A stretch of 64,000 nucleotides of DNA, taken from contig NZ_CAJQNT010000007.1 in NCBI RefSeq assembly GCF_905479755.1, positions 1-64,000 on the forward strand. The letters are read 5' to 3'. Source of the stretch: an uncultured Schumannella sp. (GTDB taxonomy: Bacteria; Actinomycetota; Actinomycetes; Actinomycetales; Microbacteriaceae). The notes beneath the pieces are model-generated. The model was not told the DNA's origin, ran no database searches, and worked only from the letters and a program-made list of their open reading frames with translations. Below are positions 25,257 to 32,837 of this stretch, one piece after another. The translations under genes and the position numbers were made by a program. Position 1 is the first letter of the stretch, and every line of letters begins with the position of its first letter.

Positions 25257-25886
25257 CTACGGTTCGATGTCGCGCTTGACCGCGTAGACCGCGGCCTGCG
25301 TGCGCCGTTCGAGGCCGAGCTTGGCCAACAGCCCCGAGACGTAGTTCTTGACCGTTTTCTCGGCCAGTTCGAGTCGCTCGCCGATCTGGCGATTGGTCAG
25401 GCCCGCGCCGATCAGATCGAGCACCTGCCGCTCGCGCAGCGTCAGCTCGGGGCCGCCCTGCGCCTCGGCCGGCGCCAGCCGGGACACGACGCGCTCGGAA
25501 ACCGAGCGGGTGATGAGGCTTCCGCCTGCCGCCACGAGACGGATTCCGTCGATGAGGTTCTTGCCGCGGATGTCCTTCAAGACGTAGCCGGCCGCTCCGG
25601 CGAGCACCGCCGCCTCGCTCGCCTCATCGTCGTCGTAGGCGGTGAGCATGAGGCACGCAATGTCGGGGTGCGCCGATCGGATCGCACGGCAGACGTCGAC
25701 GCCGGAACCATCCGGCAAACGCACATCCAGCACCACCACGTCGGGCCGGGTGGCGCTCACCCGGCCGAGCGTCTGGCGTGCGGTGCCGCACTCGCCGACG
25801 ACCTCCAGGTCGCGTTCGGCATCCACGATGTCGGCGATGCCGCGGCGCACCAGCTCGTGGTCGTCAACCAGAAACACTCGAATCAC
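25257..25886 (-). CDS. NarL/FixJ-family response regulator, DevR/DosR-like
   Basis: 209 residues. Receiver domain (1-120) with D8/D9, the phospho-acceptor D54 (VVVLDVRLPDG), LTAYDDDEA and K104. LuxR-type helix-turn-helix (~145-205; LTLRERQVLDLIGAGLTNRQIGERL, EKTVKNYVSGLLAKLGL). D54 numbering and the KTVKNYVS recognition helix agree with mycobacterial DevR. The GTG start at 25886 overlaps the kinase stop (GTGA), so kinase and regulator form an operon. Predicted to bind the four GGGAC boxes in this window, including the one just downstream of its own stop. Confidence 0.9.
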   Translation of the reverse strand: MIRVFLVDDHELVRRGIADIVDAERDLEVVGECGTARQTLGRVSATRPDVVVLDVRLPDGSGVDVCRAIRSAHPDIACLMLTAYDDDEASEAAVLAGAAGYVLKDIRGKNLIDGIRLVAAGGSLITRSVSERVVSRLAPAEAQGGPELTLRERQVLDLIGAGLTNRQIGERLELAEKTVKNYVSGLLAKLGLERRTQAAVYAVKRDIEP

Positions 25887-27622
25887 GCGGTCACTCCGTT
25901 CGGGCTCGTCGACAACGGTACCGACCAGGTGGCGATCGTGCCGTGCGGGGTGGCGTCACCCAGCTCGAACGCGCCACCGCGTTGCTGCGCGCGCACCCCG
26001 AGGTTGTCGAGACCGCTGCGGCGCGTGACGTCGCCGAGCCCTCGGCCGTCATCCTCGACGCGGAGCGTGAGGGCCTCGTCGGTGACCCGGAGGTCGAGCG
26101 CGCAGGTGGACGCCTGGGCGTGCCGGACGACATTGCTGAGCAGTTCGCGCGCGACCGCAATGACGTCGTCCGCCAGCTCGTCGGCGACCAGCAGATCCAC
26201 CGCGCCGCCGAAGGTGAGTCGTGGGGCCGACTCGAGGCTCTCGGTCACCTCACCGACCAGGTCGAGCACGCGGTGCCGCAGCGACGGCGTGCGCGAGGCG
26301 GTGCGGGTGCGCAGCGTGAACACGGCGGTGCGGATCTCCGAGATCGCGTCGTCGATCGCCTCCACCTGGCGCTCCAGGATGGCCCGCTCCGGGCCGCCCG
26401 CCGAGGCGGCGACGCTCTGCAGCGTGAGACCGGTCGCGAACAGCTGCTGGATCACATGATCGTGCAGGTCGCGCGCGATCCGGTTGCGATCCTCGATGAG
26501 TTCGAGCTTGCGGGAGTCGGCCTGCATGCGGGCGAGCTCCAGCGCGACGCTCGCCTGCGTGGCGAACTCGGACGCCATCTCCAGATCCGCCTCGGTGAAA
26601 CGCAACGCCCCGCGCGCGCGGCACAGGGTCAAAACTCCGAGCGGATGCCCGGACGCGGCAAGCGGAACCGCGATCACCGGACCGACCTCGACCGCACCGC
26701 CGAACATGACCCCATCGTCGCTGTCATCGGTCGCGATGGCGCGTTCGCTCTCGATCGCCCGCGCCGAGATCGACCCGGCGGCCGGGAACCGCGTGGCGGT
26801 CAGCGCCTCCGATCCGTCACCGCGCGCCGTGTCTACCAGGAAGGTCTCGCCGTCGTCACTCGGCACGACCACCGAGACCAGATCGGCATCGACGAGCGAG
26901 GCGACGCGGTCGACAACGACGTGCAGCATGTTCTCGGAGCTGCCGGACAACAGCGCTGCACTGACCTCGGCGAGCGCGGCGCTCCAGCGCTGACGGCGAC
27001 GCGTCTCGCCGAACAGGCGCGCGTTCTCGATCGCGATGCCCGCGGTCGCGGCGAGCGCCGTCACGAGCTCCTGGTCTTCCGCGCTGAACGGGCCGCTCGC
27101 GCGGTTGGTGAGATACAGGTTGCCGAACACCTCGTCGCGCACGCGGATCGGGACACCGAGGAAGGAGTCCATCGGCGGGTGGTGCGACGGGAACCCCGCC
27201 GAACGCGGGTCGCTGTGCAGATCCTCGAGGCGGATCGGTGCTCCCGTATCGATCACGGCGCCGAGGAGGCCGTGACCTTCGGGAAGATGCCCGATCGCGT
27301 CGGCATCCGATTCCGACATTCCGACGTGGATGAACTGCTCGAGGGACCCGTCGGGGGCGATGACGCCGAGCGCGCCGTAGCGGGCGTCGACGAGGGCGAC
27401 GGCGACCTCCGCGATGCGCCGCAGCACCTGCGAGAGTTCGAGCTCCTCGACGACGATCGTGGTGGCGGCGAGCAGGTGTTGCAGGCGTCCCTCGGTATCG
27501 AGAACGCGCTGCGCGTGCTCGAGCATTTCCCCGATCGAGCGCTCCAATTCGGAGCGCGGGGCATCCGGAAAGCCGAGACTTCCGGGTGCGGGCACGGGGC
27601 GTGACTTCTGGTCATCCGGCAC
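25883..27622 (-). CDS. GAF-GAF histidine kinase, DevS/DosS-like haem sensor
   Basis: 579 residues. GAF-A (~60-200) contains FPSHHPPMDSFLGVPIRVRDEVFGNLYL in sequence, where H148 sits at the position of the proximal haem ligand H149 of mycobacterial DosS. GAF-B (~225-365) follows, then the HisKA_3 domain with H387 (ARDLHDHVIQQLF) and a HATPase with DDGRGLG and GLDNLGVRAQQRGG. The kinase should sense O2, NO, CO or redox through GAF-A haem and phosphorylate the downstream response regulator. GTG start 27622. A DevR-type box at 27646-27659 lies in the 94-bp gap to the divergent stress protein, so autoregulation is likely. Confidence 0.9.
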   Translation of the reverse strand: MPDDQKSRPVPAPGSLGFPDAPRSELERSIGEMLEHAQRVLDTEGRLQHLLAATTIVVEELELSQVLRRIAEVAVALVDARYGALGVIAPDGSLEQFIHVGMSESDADAIGHLPEGHGLLGAVIDTGAPIRLEDLHSDPRSAGFPSHHPPMDSFLGVPIRVRDEVFGNLYLTNRASGPFSAEDQELVTALAATAGIAIENARLFGETRRRQRWSAALAEVSAALLSGSSENMLHVVVDRVASLVDADLVSVVVPSDDGETFLVDTARGDGSEALTATRFPAAGSISARAIESERAIATDDSDDGVMFGGAVEVGPVIAVPLAASGHPLGVLTLCRARGALRFTEADLEMASEFATQASVALELARMQADSRKLELIEDRNRIARDLHDHVIQQLFATGLTLQSVAASAGGPERAILERQVEAIDDAISEIRTAVFTLRTRTASRTPSLRHRVLDLVGEVTESLESAPRLTFGGAVDLLVADELADDVIAVARELLSNVVRHAQASTCALDLRVTDEALTLRVEDDGRGLGDVTRRSGLDNLGVRAQQRGGAFELGDATPHGTIATWSVPLSTSPNGVTA

Positions 27623-27645
27623 GCCGCGAGTTTATCGCCGCGCGT

Positions 27646-27659
27646 GGGACCTTCGGCAC
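27646..27659 (+). promoter_or_regulatory. DevR/DosR-type box between devS and the stress protein
   Basis: GGGACCTTCGGCAC, matching the other boxes of the window, is centred about 64 bp before the universal-stress-protein ATG and about 30 bp before the kinase GTG on the other strand. It could serve both divergent genes. Confidence 0.75.
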
Positions 27660-27716
27660 TACTCGTCCACCGCCGGGTGGCGTGGAATCGACGGAGATCA
27701 CAGGAGTGAGGCTGAC

Positions 27717-28607
27717 ATGACGGATTTCGGGCCCCGAGGGCGCATCGTCGTCGGGATCGACGGCACGGCACCGAGCGAGGCCGCACTGCGCTGGGCGGTG
27801 CGGCGCGCCGAACGCGACGCGCGCGAACTCGTGCTCGCCCACGTCGTCGATGACGACTTCGGCGAGATGGGTTCGACCTTCGGCGCGGAGGCGCGGAACG
27901 CGGCCCGCGAGCTGATCGACCGCACCGCCAGTGAGGTCGCGGCGGAGCATCCGCACCTGACCGTGTCGACCGCGTTGACCGACGGCAGCGTCGCGTGGGC
28001 GCTCGCGCACGCGGTGGGTCCCGCCGACCTTCTCGTGATCGGCACGCACAAGACCGGCTATCTGCACGGGCGCGTGCTCGGCTCGCGCAGTGTTCAGATT
28101 GCGACGGCGGCCCCGTGCGATGTCGCCGTGATTCCCGACGTCGAGCTTCGCTTCCGCCGCGGCGTGGTCGCGGGAATCGACCGTGCGGCGACCGCCGAGT
28201 CGGTCGCGCGTTCCGCCGCGTTCGAGGCCGCGGGCCTGGGTGACGAGGTGCTGTTCCTGCACGCGACCCCCCGGATGCCCGGGGCCCCGGTCGAGTCCGC
28301 CCGCGTGGGCACGGTGCACAACGACGTCGTCACCACGGCGGTGCGGGCCGCGCGGACCGTTCAACCGCAACTGGAGATCCGCGCTCGCATCGCGCACCGT
28401 GACCCCGCCGAGGTGCTCCTCGATGCGGCGCGGGACCGTGCGCTGCTCGTGCTCGGCCCGGGATCCCTGGAGCCCACGCGCTCGCCGATCGGCTCGGTGC
28501 TGCACGATGTGCTTCTCAACGTCAACGCGCCGGTGCTGATCGCGCGCACCGGATCCGGCCCCGCCGTCGTCGACGCGGGAGCCCACATCGGGGCAACCAC
28601 ACTGTGA
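27717..28607 (+). CDS. Universal stress protein, two UspA domains
   Basis: 296 residues: two tandem UspA folds (~8-145 and ~148-285). Domain 1 has IVVGIDGTAPSEAALRWA and an ATP-type loop GTHKTGYLHGRVLGSRS. Domain 2 has the degenerate GPGSLEPTRSPIGSVLHDVLLN. Tandem Usp proteins are hallmark DosR targets in mycobacteria, and the DevR-type box at 27646 lies just upstream. ATG 27717 with GGAG in the leader. The stop overlaps the next small gene (GTGA). Confidence 0.92.
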   Translation: MTDFGPRGRIVVGIDGTAPSEAALRWAVRRAERDARELVLAHVVDDDFGEMGSTFGAEARNAARELIDRTASEVAAEHPHLTVSTALTDGSVAWALAHAVGPADLLVIGTHKTGYLHGRVLGSRSVQIATAAPCDVAVIPDVELRFRRGVVAGIDRAATAESVARSAAFEAAGLGDEVLFLHATPRMPGAPVESARVGTVHNDVVTTAVRAARTVQPQLEIRARIAHRDPAEVLLDAARDRALLVLGPGSLEPTRSPIGSVLHDVLLNVNAPVLIARTGSGPAVVDAGAHIGATTL

Positions 28608-28801
28608 CCGAGCGCTTTTCTTCGAACGAGTACTCCGGACTTCCCGGCTGGCTTCCCGGGGCGGCGGATGCGGCCAACGCTCCCGGCCCGCGCGAAGTTC
28701 CGGTGCGCGTGTGGCGCCGGCTCAAGGCGCACACGGCGAGCAACCTGCAGCGGATGCAACCGCCGATCGACCGCGTCGAGCCGCCCGAGTTCTTCGACTA
28801 G
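28604..28801 (+). CDS. Small hypothetical protein coupled to the stress protein
   Basis: 65 residues from GTG 28604, overlapping the stress-protein TGA by 4 nt, which supports real translation. It is soluble, Pro-rich and basic in the middle (VRVWRRLKAHTASNLQRMQ), ending PPEFFD. No family is recognised. It is the last gene before a 0.8-kb repeat-rich non-coding region. Confidence 0.55.
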   Translation: MTERFSSNEYSGLPGWLPGAADAANAPGPREVPVRVWRRLKAHTASNLQRMQPPIDRVEPPEFFD

Positions 28802-28803
28802 TT

Positions 28804-28855
28804 CCCGTGCCGGTGCCCGTGCCGGTGCCGGTGCCCGCTCCCGCTCCCGCTCCCG
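28804..28855 (+). repeat. Hexamer tandem repeats GTGCCG/GTGCCC and CCCGCT
   Basis: Immediately after the small gene stop, seven or so GTGCCN-type hexamers pass into four CCCGCT hexamers, forming a low-complexity tract of about 50 bp at the left end of the repeat region. Confidence 0.7.
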
Positions 28856-28872
28856 CTCATCCCTCCTGCACT

Positions 28873-28983
28873 CCCCGCGAGCGGTGCGAAACGTGGGGTG
28901 TGCGCGCCCGGGATGGCACTTTTGGCACCGCTCGCGGGGTGTAGCGGGGCGTAGCGCGGTGTAGCGGCGCGTAGTTGCGCGCG
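28873..28983 (+). repeat. 111-bp intergenic repeat, copy 1
   Basis: The unit begins with CCCCGCGAGCGGTGC (28873-28887) and its exact inverted complement GCACCGCTCGCGGGG (28925-28939) around a 37-nt loop that contains GAAACGTGGGGTG and TGGCACTTTTGGCA, then a GTAG-rich tail to AGTTGCGCG. Copies 2 and 3 differ at only about three positions. No open frame of credible composition crosses it. Confidence 0.85.
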
Positions 28984-29144
28984 GGTGCAGTGCAGCGCGG
29001 CGCGGTGCAGTGCGCGGGGGTGAGGCCGGGCGCGGGTGCAGTGCGCGGGCGTGTAGCGCGGGCGCGGCGGGGTGCACTGCGCCCCGCGCAACTTCCTGCC
29101 GGCTCCCTCCTGGCCAATCCCTCCTGCCCGCTCCCTCCTGCACT

Positions 29145-29255
29145 CCCCGCGAGCGGTGCGAAACGTGGGGTGTGCGCGCCCGGGATGGCACTTTTGGCAC
29201 CGCTCGCGGGGTGTAGTGGGGCGTAGCGCGGTGTAGCGGGGCGAAGTTGCGCGCG
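29145..29255 (+). repeat. 111-bp intergenic repeat, copy 2
   Basis: Same unit as at 28873, same length without indels; arms at 29145-29159 and 29197-29211. Differences from copy 1 are in the GTAG-rich tail. Between copies lie GC-rich strings of GTGCAG/GTGTAGCGCG and a CGCGCAACT (29085-29093) complementary to the AGTTGCGCG that ends the preceding unit. Confidence 0.85.
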
Positions 29256-29392
29256 GGGGTGCAGTGCTGCAGCGCGGGGGTGTAGCGCGCGCGGGCGTGC
29301 AGCGCGCGGGCGTGTAGCGCGCGGGCGTGTAGCGCGGGCGCGGCGGGTGCAGTGCGCCCCGCGCAACTTCCTGCCCCATCCCCCCCGGTCCT

Positions 29393-29503
29393 CCCCGCGA
29401 GCGGTGCGATACGTGGGGTGTGCGCGCCCGGGATGGCACTTTTGGCACCGCTCGCGGGGTGTAGTGGGGCGTAGCGCGGTGTAGCGGGGCGTAGTTGCGC
29501 GCG
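29393..29503 (+). repeat. 111-bp intergenic repeat, copy 3
   Basis: Third copy, arms at 29393-29407 and 29445-29459, about two differences from copy 2. It is followed by ~90 bp of GC-rich GTGCAGCGCG-like sequence up to the ackA stop. The whole 28802-29595 stretch holds no gene that I can support. Confidence 0.85.
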
Positions 29504-29595
29504 CGGGTGCAGTGCAGCGCGGGGTGCAGCGCGCGGATGTAGCGCGGGCGCGGCGGGGCGCGGGGTGGTGCGGCGGCGGGCGCGGCGGGGCGGCG

Positions 29596-30717
29596 CTACG
29601 CGACGAAGGCTGCCGACTGCTCGGCGATCTCGCGTTCCTCGTCGGTTGGCACCACGAGCACCGCGACCGGCGCGTCGTCGGGCGAGATGCGCCGGGCGCC
29701 GCGCGCGCCCGACTCGTTGAGTGCGTCGTCGACGTAGAGCCCCAGGAAGCCGAGCCGTTCGACGGCGCGGCGGCGCAGCTCGGCATCGTTCTCGCCGACA
29801 CCCGCCGTGAACACGAGCGCGTCGATCCCGCCGAGTTGCGCGGCGTAGGCGCCGATGTAGTGCCGCAACCGGTGCACGACGATGTCGAGCGTCGCGCGCG
29901 CCGCCTCGTCGCCCGCATCCGCTGCGGCGTGCACATCGCGCATGTCGGCGTGGCCGGAGAGCCCCAAGAGCCCGCTCTCGCGATTCAGGAGCGTGTAGAG
30001 TTCGGCGATCGTGAAGCCCTCCGTGCGCGCCAGGTGGACGAGCACGGCGGGATCGATGTCGCCCGAGCGCGTGCCCATCACGAGTCCTTGCAGCGGCGTC
30101 ATCCCCATCGAGGTATCGACCGAGCGGCCACCGGAGATCGCGGCCGCCGAGGCGCCGTTGCCGAGGTGCAAGACGACCATGCGTAGCTCGCCGAGCGGGC
30201 GGTCGAGGAAGGTCGCGGCCTGCCGGGACACGATCTGGTACGAGGTGCCGTGGAAGCCGTAGCGGCGCACCCCGGCGCGCGCGGCGAGCTCGCGGTCGAT
30301 CGCGTACTCGCGCGCTTCGACCGGCAGGGTGGCGTGGAATGCCGTGTCGAACACCGCGACGTGCGGCACATCGGGGAAGGCGGCCCGCGCCCCGCGGATG
30401 CCGAGCAGCGCGGGCGGGTTGTGCAGCGGCGCGAGCACCGCGAGGCGCTCGATCGCCGCCTCCACCTCGTCGTCGATGAGCGCGGGGCCGTCGAAGATCG
30501 CGCCGCCGTGCACGACGCGGTGTCCGATGACATCCACCGGGACATCGCCGAGCTCCTCGCGGATGCGTCGCAGCGCCTCGCCGTGATCGGCGACCCCAGA
30601 GCCGGGAACGCCGATGCGCTCGATCATGCCGGAGGCGCGGACCTCGCCGGTCGGCAGTTCGAGCAGTCGGTACTTGATCGACGAGGATCCGGTGTTCACA
30701 ACGAAGACGTGGGTCAC
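29596..30717 (-). CDS. ackA: Acetate kinase
   Basis: 373 residues, ASKHA-fold kinase making acetate and ATP from acetyl phosphate. The N-terminal VNTGSSSIKY phosphate loop, GHRVVHGG, VFDTAFH, YGFHGTSYQIVS, LHLGNGAS, DTSMGMTPLQGLVMGTRSGDIDP (in parts) and FTAGVGEN are all present. It is slightly shorter than the usual ~400 residues but covers all active-site segments. The ATG at 30717 overlaps the pta stop by 4 nt, so pta-ackA are coupled; with the upstream thiol-redox gene they form a leftward operon fed from the DevR-type box at 35442. Confidence 0.95.
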   Translation of the reverse strand: MTHVFVVNTGSSSIKYRLLELPTGEVRASGMIERIGVPGSGVADHGEALRRIREELGDVPVDVIGHRVVHGGAIFDGPALIDDEVEAAIERLAVLAPLHNPPALLGIRGARAAFPDVPHVAVFDTAFHATLPVEAREYAIDRELAARAGVRRYGFHGTSYQIVSRQAATFLDRPLGELRMVVLHLGNGASAAAISGGRSVDTSMGMTPLQGLVMGTRSGDIDPAVLVHLARTEGFTIAELYTLLNRESGLLGLSGHADMRDVHAAADAGDEAARATLDIVVHRLRHYIGAYAAQLGGIDALVFTAGVGENDAELRRRAVERLGFLGLYVDDALNESGARGARRISPDDAPVAVLVVPTDEEREIAEQSAAFVA

Positions 30718-32828
30718 GCGTCGGGCTCGCTTCCCTGCTGGGCCTGGATCGCAGTGATCGCGATCGTGTTGACGATGTCGCGCACCAACGCGCCCCGCGA
30801 GAGGTCGTTGATGGGCTTGTTCAGTCCCTGGAGGACCGGGCCGATGGCGAGCGCGCCGGCGCTGCGCTGCACGGCTTTGTAGGTGTTGTTGCCGGTGTTG
30901 AGATCGGGGAACACGAACACGGTCGCGCGCCCGGCGACGTCCGAGCCGGGCATTTTGGAGGCGCCGACGGTCGGGTCGGCGGCGGCGTCGTACTGGATCG
31001 GCCCCGCCACCGGCAGCTGCGGCTCCCGTTCGCGCACGAGCGCCGTGGCGGCACGCACACGGTCGACCTCGGCGCCCGATCCTGATTCGCCGGTCGAGTA
31101 GCTGAGCATGGCGACGCGCGGGTCGATGCCGAAGGTGCGCGCGGTGTGCGCCGCCGAGATGGCGATGTCGGCGAGTTGTTCGGTGGTCGGCTCGGGAATC
31201 ACGGCGCAGTCGCCGTAGACGAGCACGCGGTCGGCGAGCGCCATCAGGAACACGCTCGAAACGACCGAGACGCCGGGGGCGGTCTTGACGAACTCGAAGG
31301 CGGGGCGAATGGTGTGCGCGGTGGTGTGGGCGGCGCCCGAGACCATGCCGTCGGCGAGCCCCAGGTGCACCATCATCGTGCCGAAGTACGAGACGTCGGT
31401 CATGGTGTCGCGCGCCTGTTCGAGCGCGATGCCCTTGTGGGCGCGCAGGCGGGTGTATTCGAGCGCGAAGTTCTCGTGCAGTTCGGGGTCGCTCGTCGAG
31501 ATGATCGCGGTGTCGCCGAGGTCGACCCCGAGTTCGGCGGCGCGGGCGCGGACGGCCCGCTCGTCGCCGAGGATCGTGAGCCGGGCGATTCCGCGCGCCA
31601 CGACGATGCCGGCGGCGCGCAGGATGCGGTCGTCGCCTCCCTCGGGAAGGACGATGTGGCGCTGTTTGGCGCGGGCGCGTTCCAGCAGCGAGTACTCGAA
31701 CCTCACCGGGGTCATCACCGCCGCGGGCGCGAGGCTCAGCGCCGCGACGAGCGCCTCGGAGTCGACGTGGTCGTCGAACAGGGCGAGTGCGCGCGCGTAC
31801 TTCTGCGGCGAGTCGGCGGCGAGTCGGCTGTGCGCGTTGGTGATCCGCAGCGCCGTGTCGTAGGTGCCGAGCGCGGTGCGGGCGATCGGGAGCGGCGAGT
31901 CCAGGCCGGCCAGTAGCGTCTCGATCGAGGCGGCGACCGGGAACCCGCCGTTCAGGACGACGCCCGACAGCGACGGGAAGGTCTCCGACATGTGCGCGAC
32001 GACCGCGCCCACCAGGACGTCGGAGCGGTCACCGGGGACCACGATGACGGCGCCCTCGAGGAGTCTCGGAAGCACGTTCTCGAGCGTCATCCCCGCGACG
32101 ACAACGTCGAGCACGGGACGGTCGAGGAGTTCGGCATCGCCGCGCAGCAGTTCGGCTTCGGCCGCATCCAGAACGGTCCGCAACAGCGGAGAGACGAGTT
32201 CGTGGTCTTCGGGGATCGCCCAGGTCGGCAGGTCGTGGTTGCGCGTCGAGCGCCGCACGGCGGCCACCACCTCGTCGAGGTGGTCCGGGTCGGCCCGATT
32301 CACGATGATCGCGAGCACGTCGGCGTGCTCGGAGTGCAGCTCGCCGGCAGCGATCGCGGCCACCTCGGCGATGTCTTCGGGCGAGCGCGCCTCATCGCTG
32401 TCGGCCCGACGGCCGCCCACCACGAGCAGCACGCTGGCGGCCAGGTTGGCGGCGATCCGGCCGTTGACGCCCAGCTCCGTGGGCGTCCCGACGTCGGTGT
32501 AATCGGATCCGAGGATCACGACGGCGTCGCAGCGTTCCTCGATGCGCGCGAAACGCTCCACGATCCGCGCGAGGGCCGCATCCGGGTCGTCGTGCACCGC
32601 GGCGTAGGTGGTGCCGATGCACTCCTCGTAGTGAAGATCCGCGCTCGCATGTTCGAGAAGCATCTCGAGGATGTAGTCGGGCTCGGTCGTGGAACGCGCG
32701 ATGGGGCGGAACACCCCGACGCGCTCGACGCTGCGCTGGAGCGTCGTGACCAGGCCCACGGCGACGGTCGACTTGCCGGTGCCGCCTTCGGCGGAGCTCA
32801 GGTAGATCCGAGTAGCCACGGTGCCCAC
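30714..32828 (-). CDS. pta: Phosphate acetyltransferase, long form
   Basis: 704 residues, converting acetyl-CoA to acetyl phosphate. The N-terminal BioD-like P-loop domain (SSAEGGTGKSTVAVGL) and a DRTGG domain (~220-330), both regulatory, precede the catalytic PTA_PTB domain (~385-700; VLPEGGDDRILRAA, PTVGASKMPGSDVAG, FPDLNTGNNTYKAVQR). It starts 9 bp after the CoA-disulfide-reductase-like gene on the same strand. With ackA it gives acetate fermentation and substrate-level ATP when respiration is limited. Confidence 0.95.
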   Translation of the reverse strand: MGTVATRIYLSSAEGGTGKSTVAVGLVTTLQRSVERVGVFRPIARSTTEPDYILEMLLEHASADLHYEECIGTTYAAVHDDPDAALARIVERFARIEERCDAVVILGSDYTDVGTPTELGVNGRIAANLAASVLLVVGGRRADSDEARSPEDIAEVAAIAAGELHSEHADVLAIIVNRADPDHLDEVVAAVRRSTRNHDLPTWAIPEDHELVSPLLRTVLDAAEAELLRGDAELLDRPVLDVVVAGMTLENVLPRLLEGAVIVVPGDRSDVLVGAVVAHMSETFPSLSGVVLNGGFPVAASIETLLAGLDSPLPIARTALGTYDTALRITNAHSRLAADSPQKYARALALFDDHVDSEALVAALSLAPAAVMTPVRFEYSLLERARAKQRHIVLPEGGDDRILRAAGIVVARGIARLTILGDERAVRARAAELGVDLGDTAIISTSDPELHENFALEYTRLRAHKGIALEQARDTMTDVSYFGTMMVHLGLADGMVSGAAHTTAHTIRPAFEFVKTAPGVSVVSSVFLMALADRVLVYGDCAVIPEPTTEQLADIAISAAHTARTFGIDPRVAMLSYSTGESGSGAEVDRVRAATALVREREPQLPVAGPIQYDAAADPTVGASKMPGSDVAGRATVFVFPDLNTGNNTYKAVQRSAGALAIGPVLQGLNKPINDLSRGALVRDIVNTIAITAIQAQQGSEPDA

Positions 32829-32837
32829 GCTACGCGA

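Noticed and set aside
28863-29520. CRISPR-like array of repeats.
   Set aside because: Only three units of 111 bp with long inner palindromes and spacers of 137-161 bp made of low-complexity GC repeats; no cas genes.
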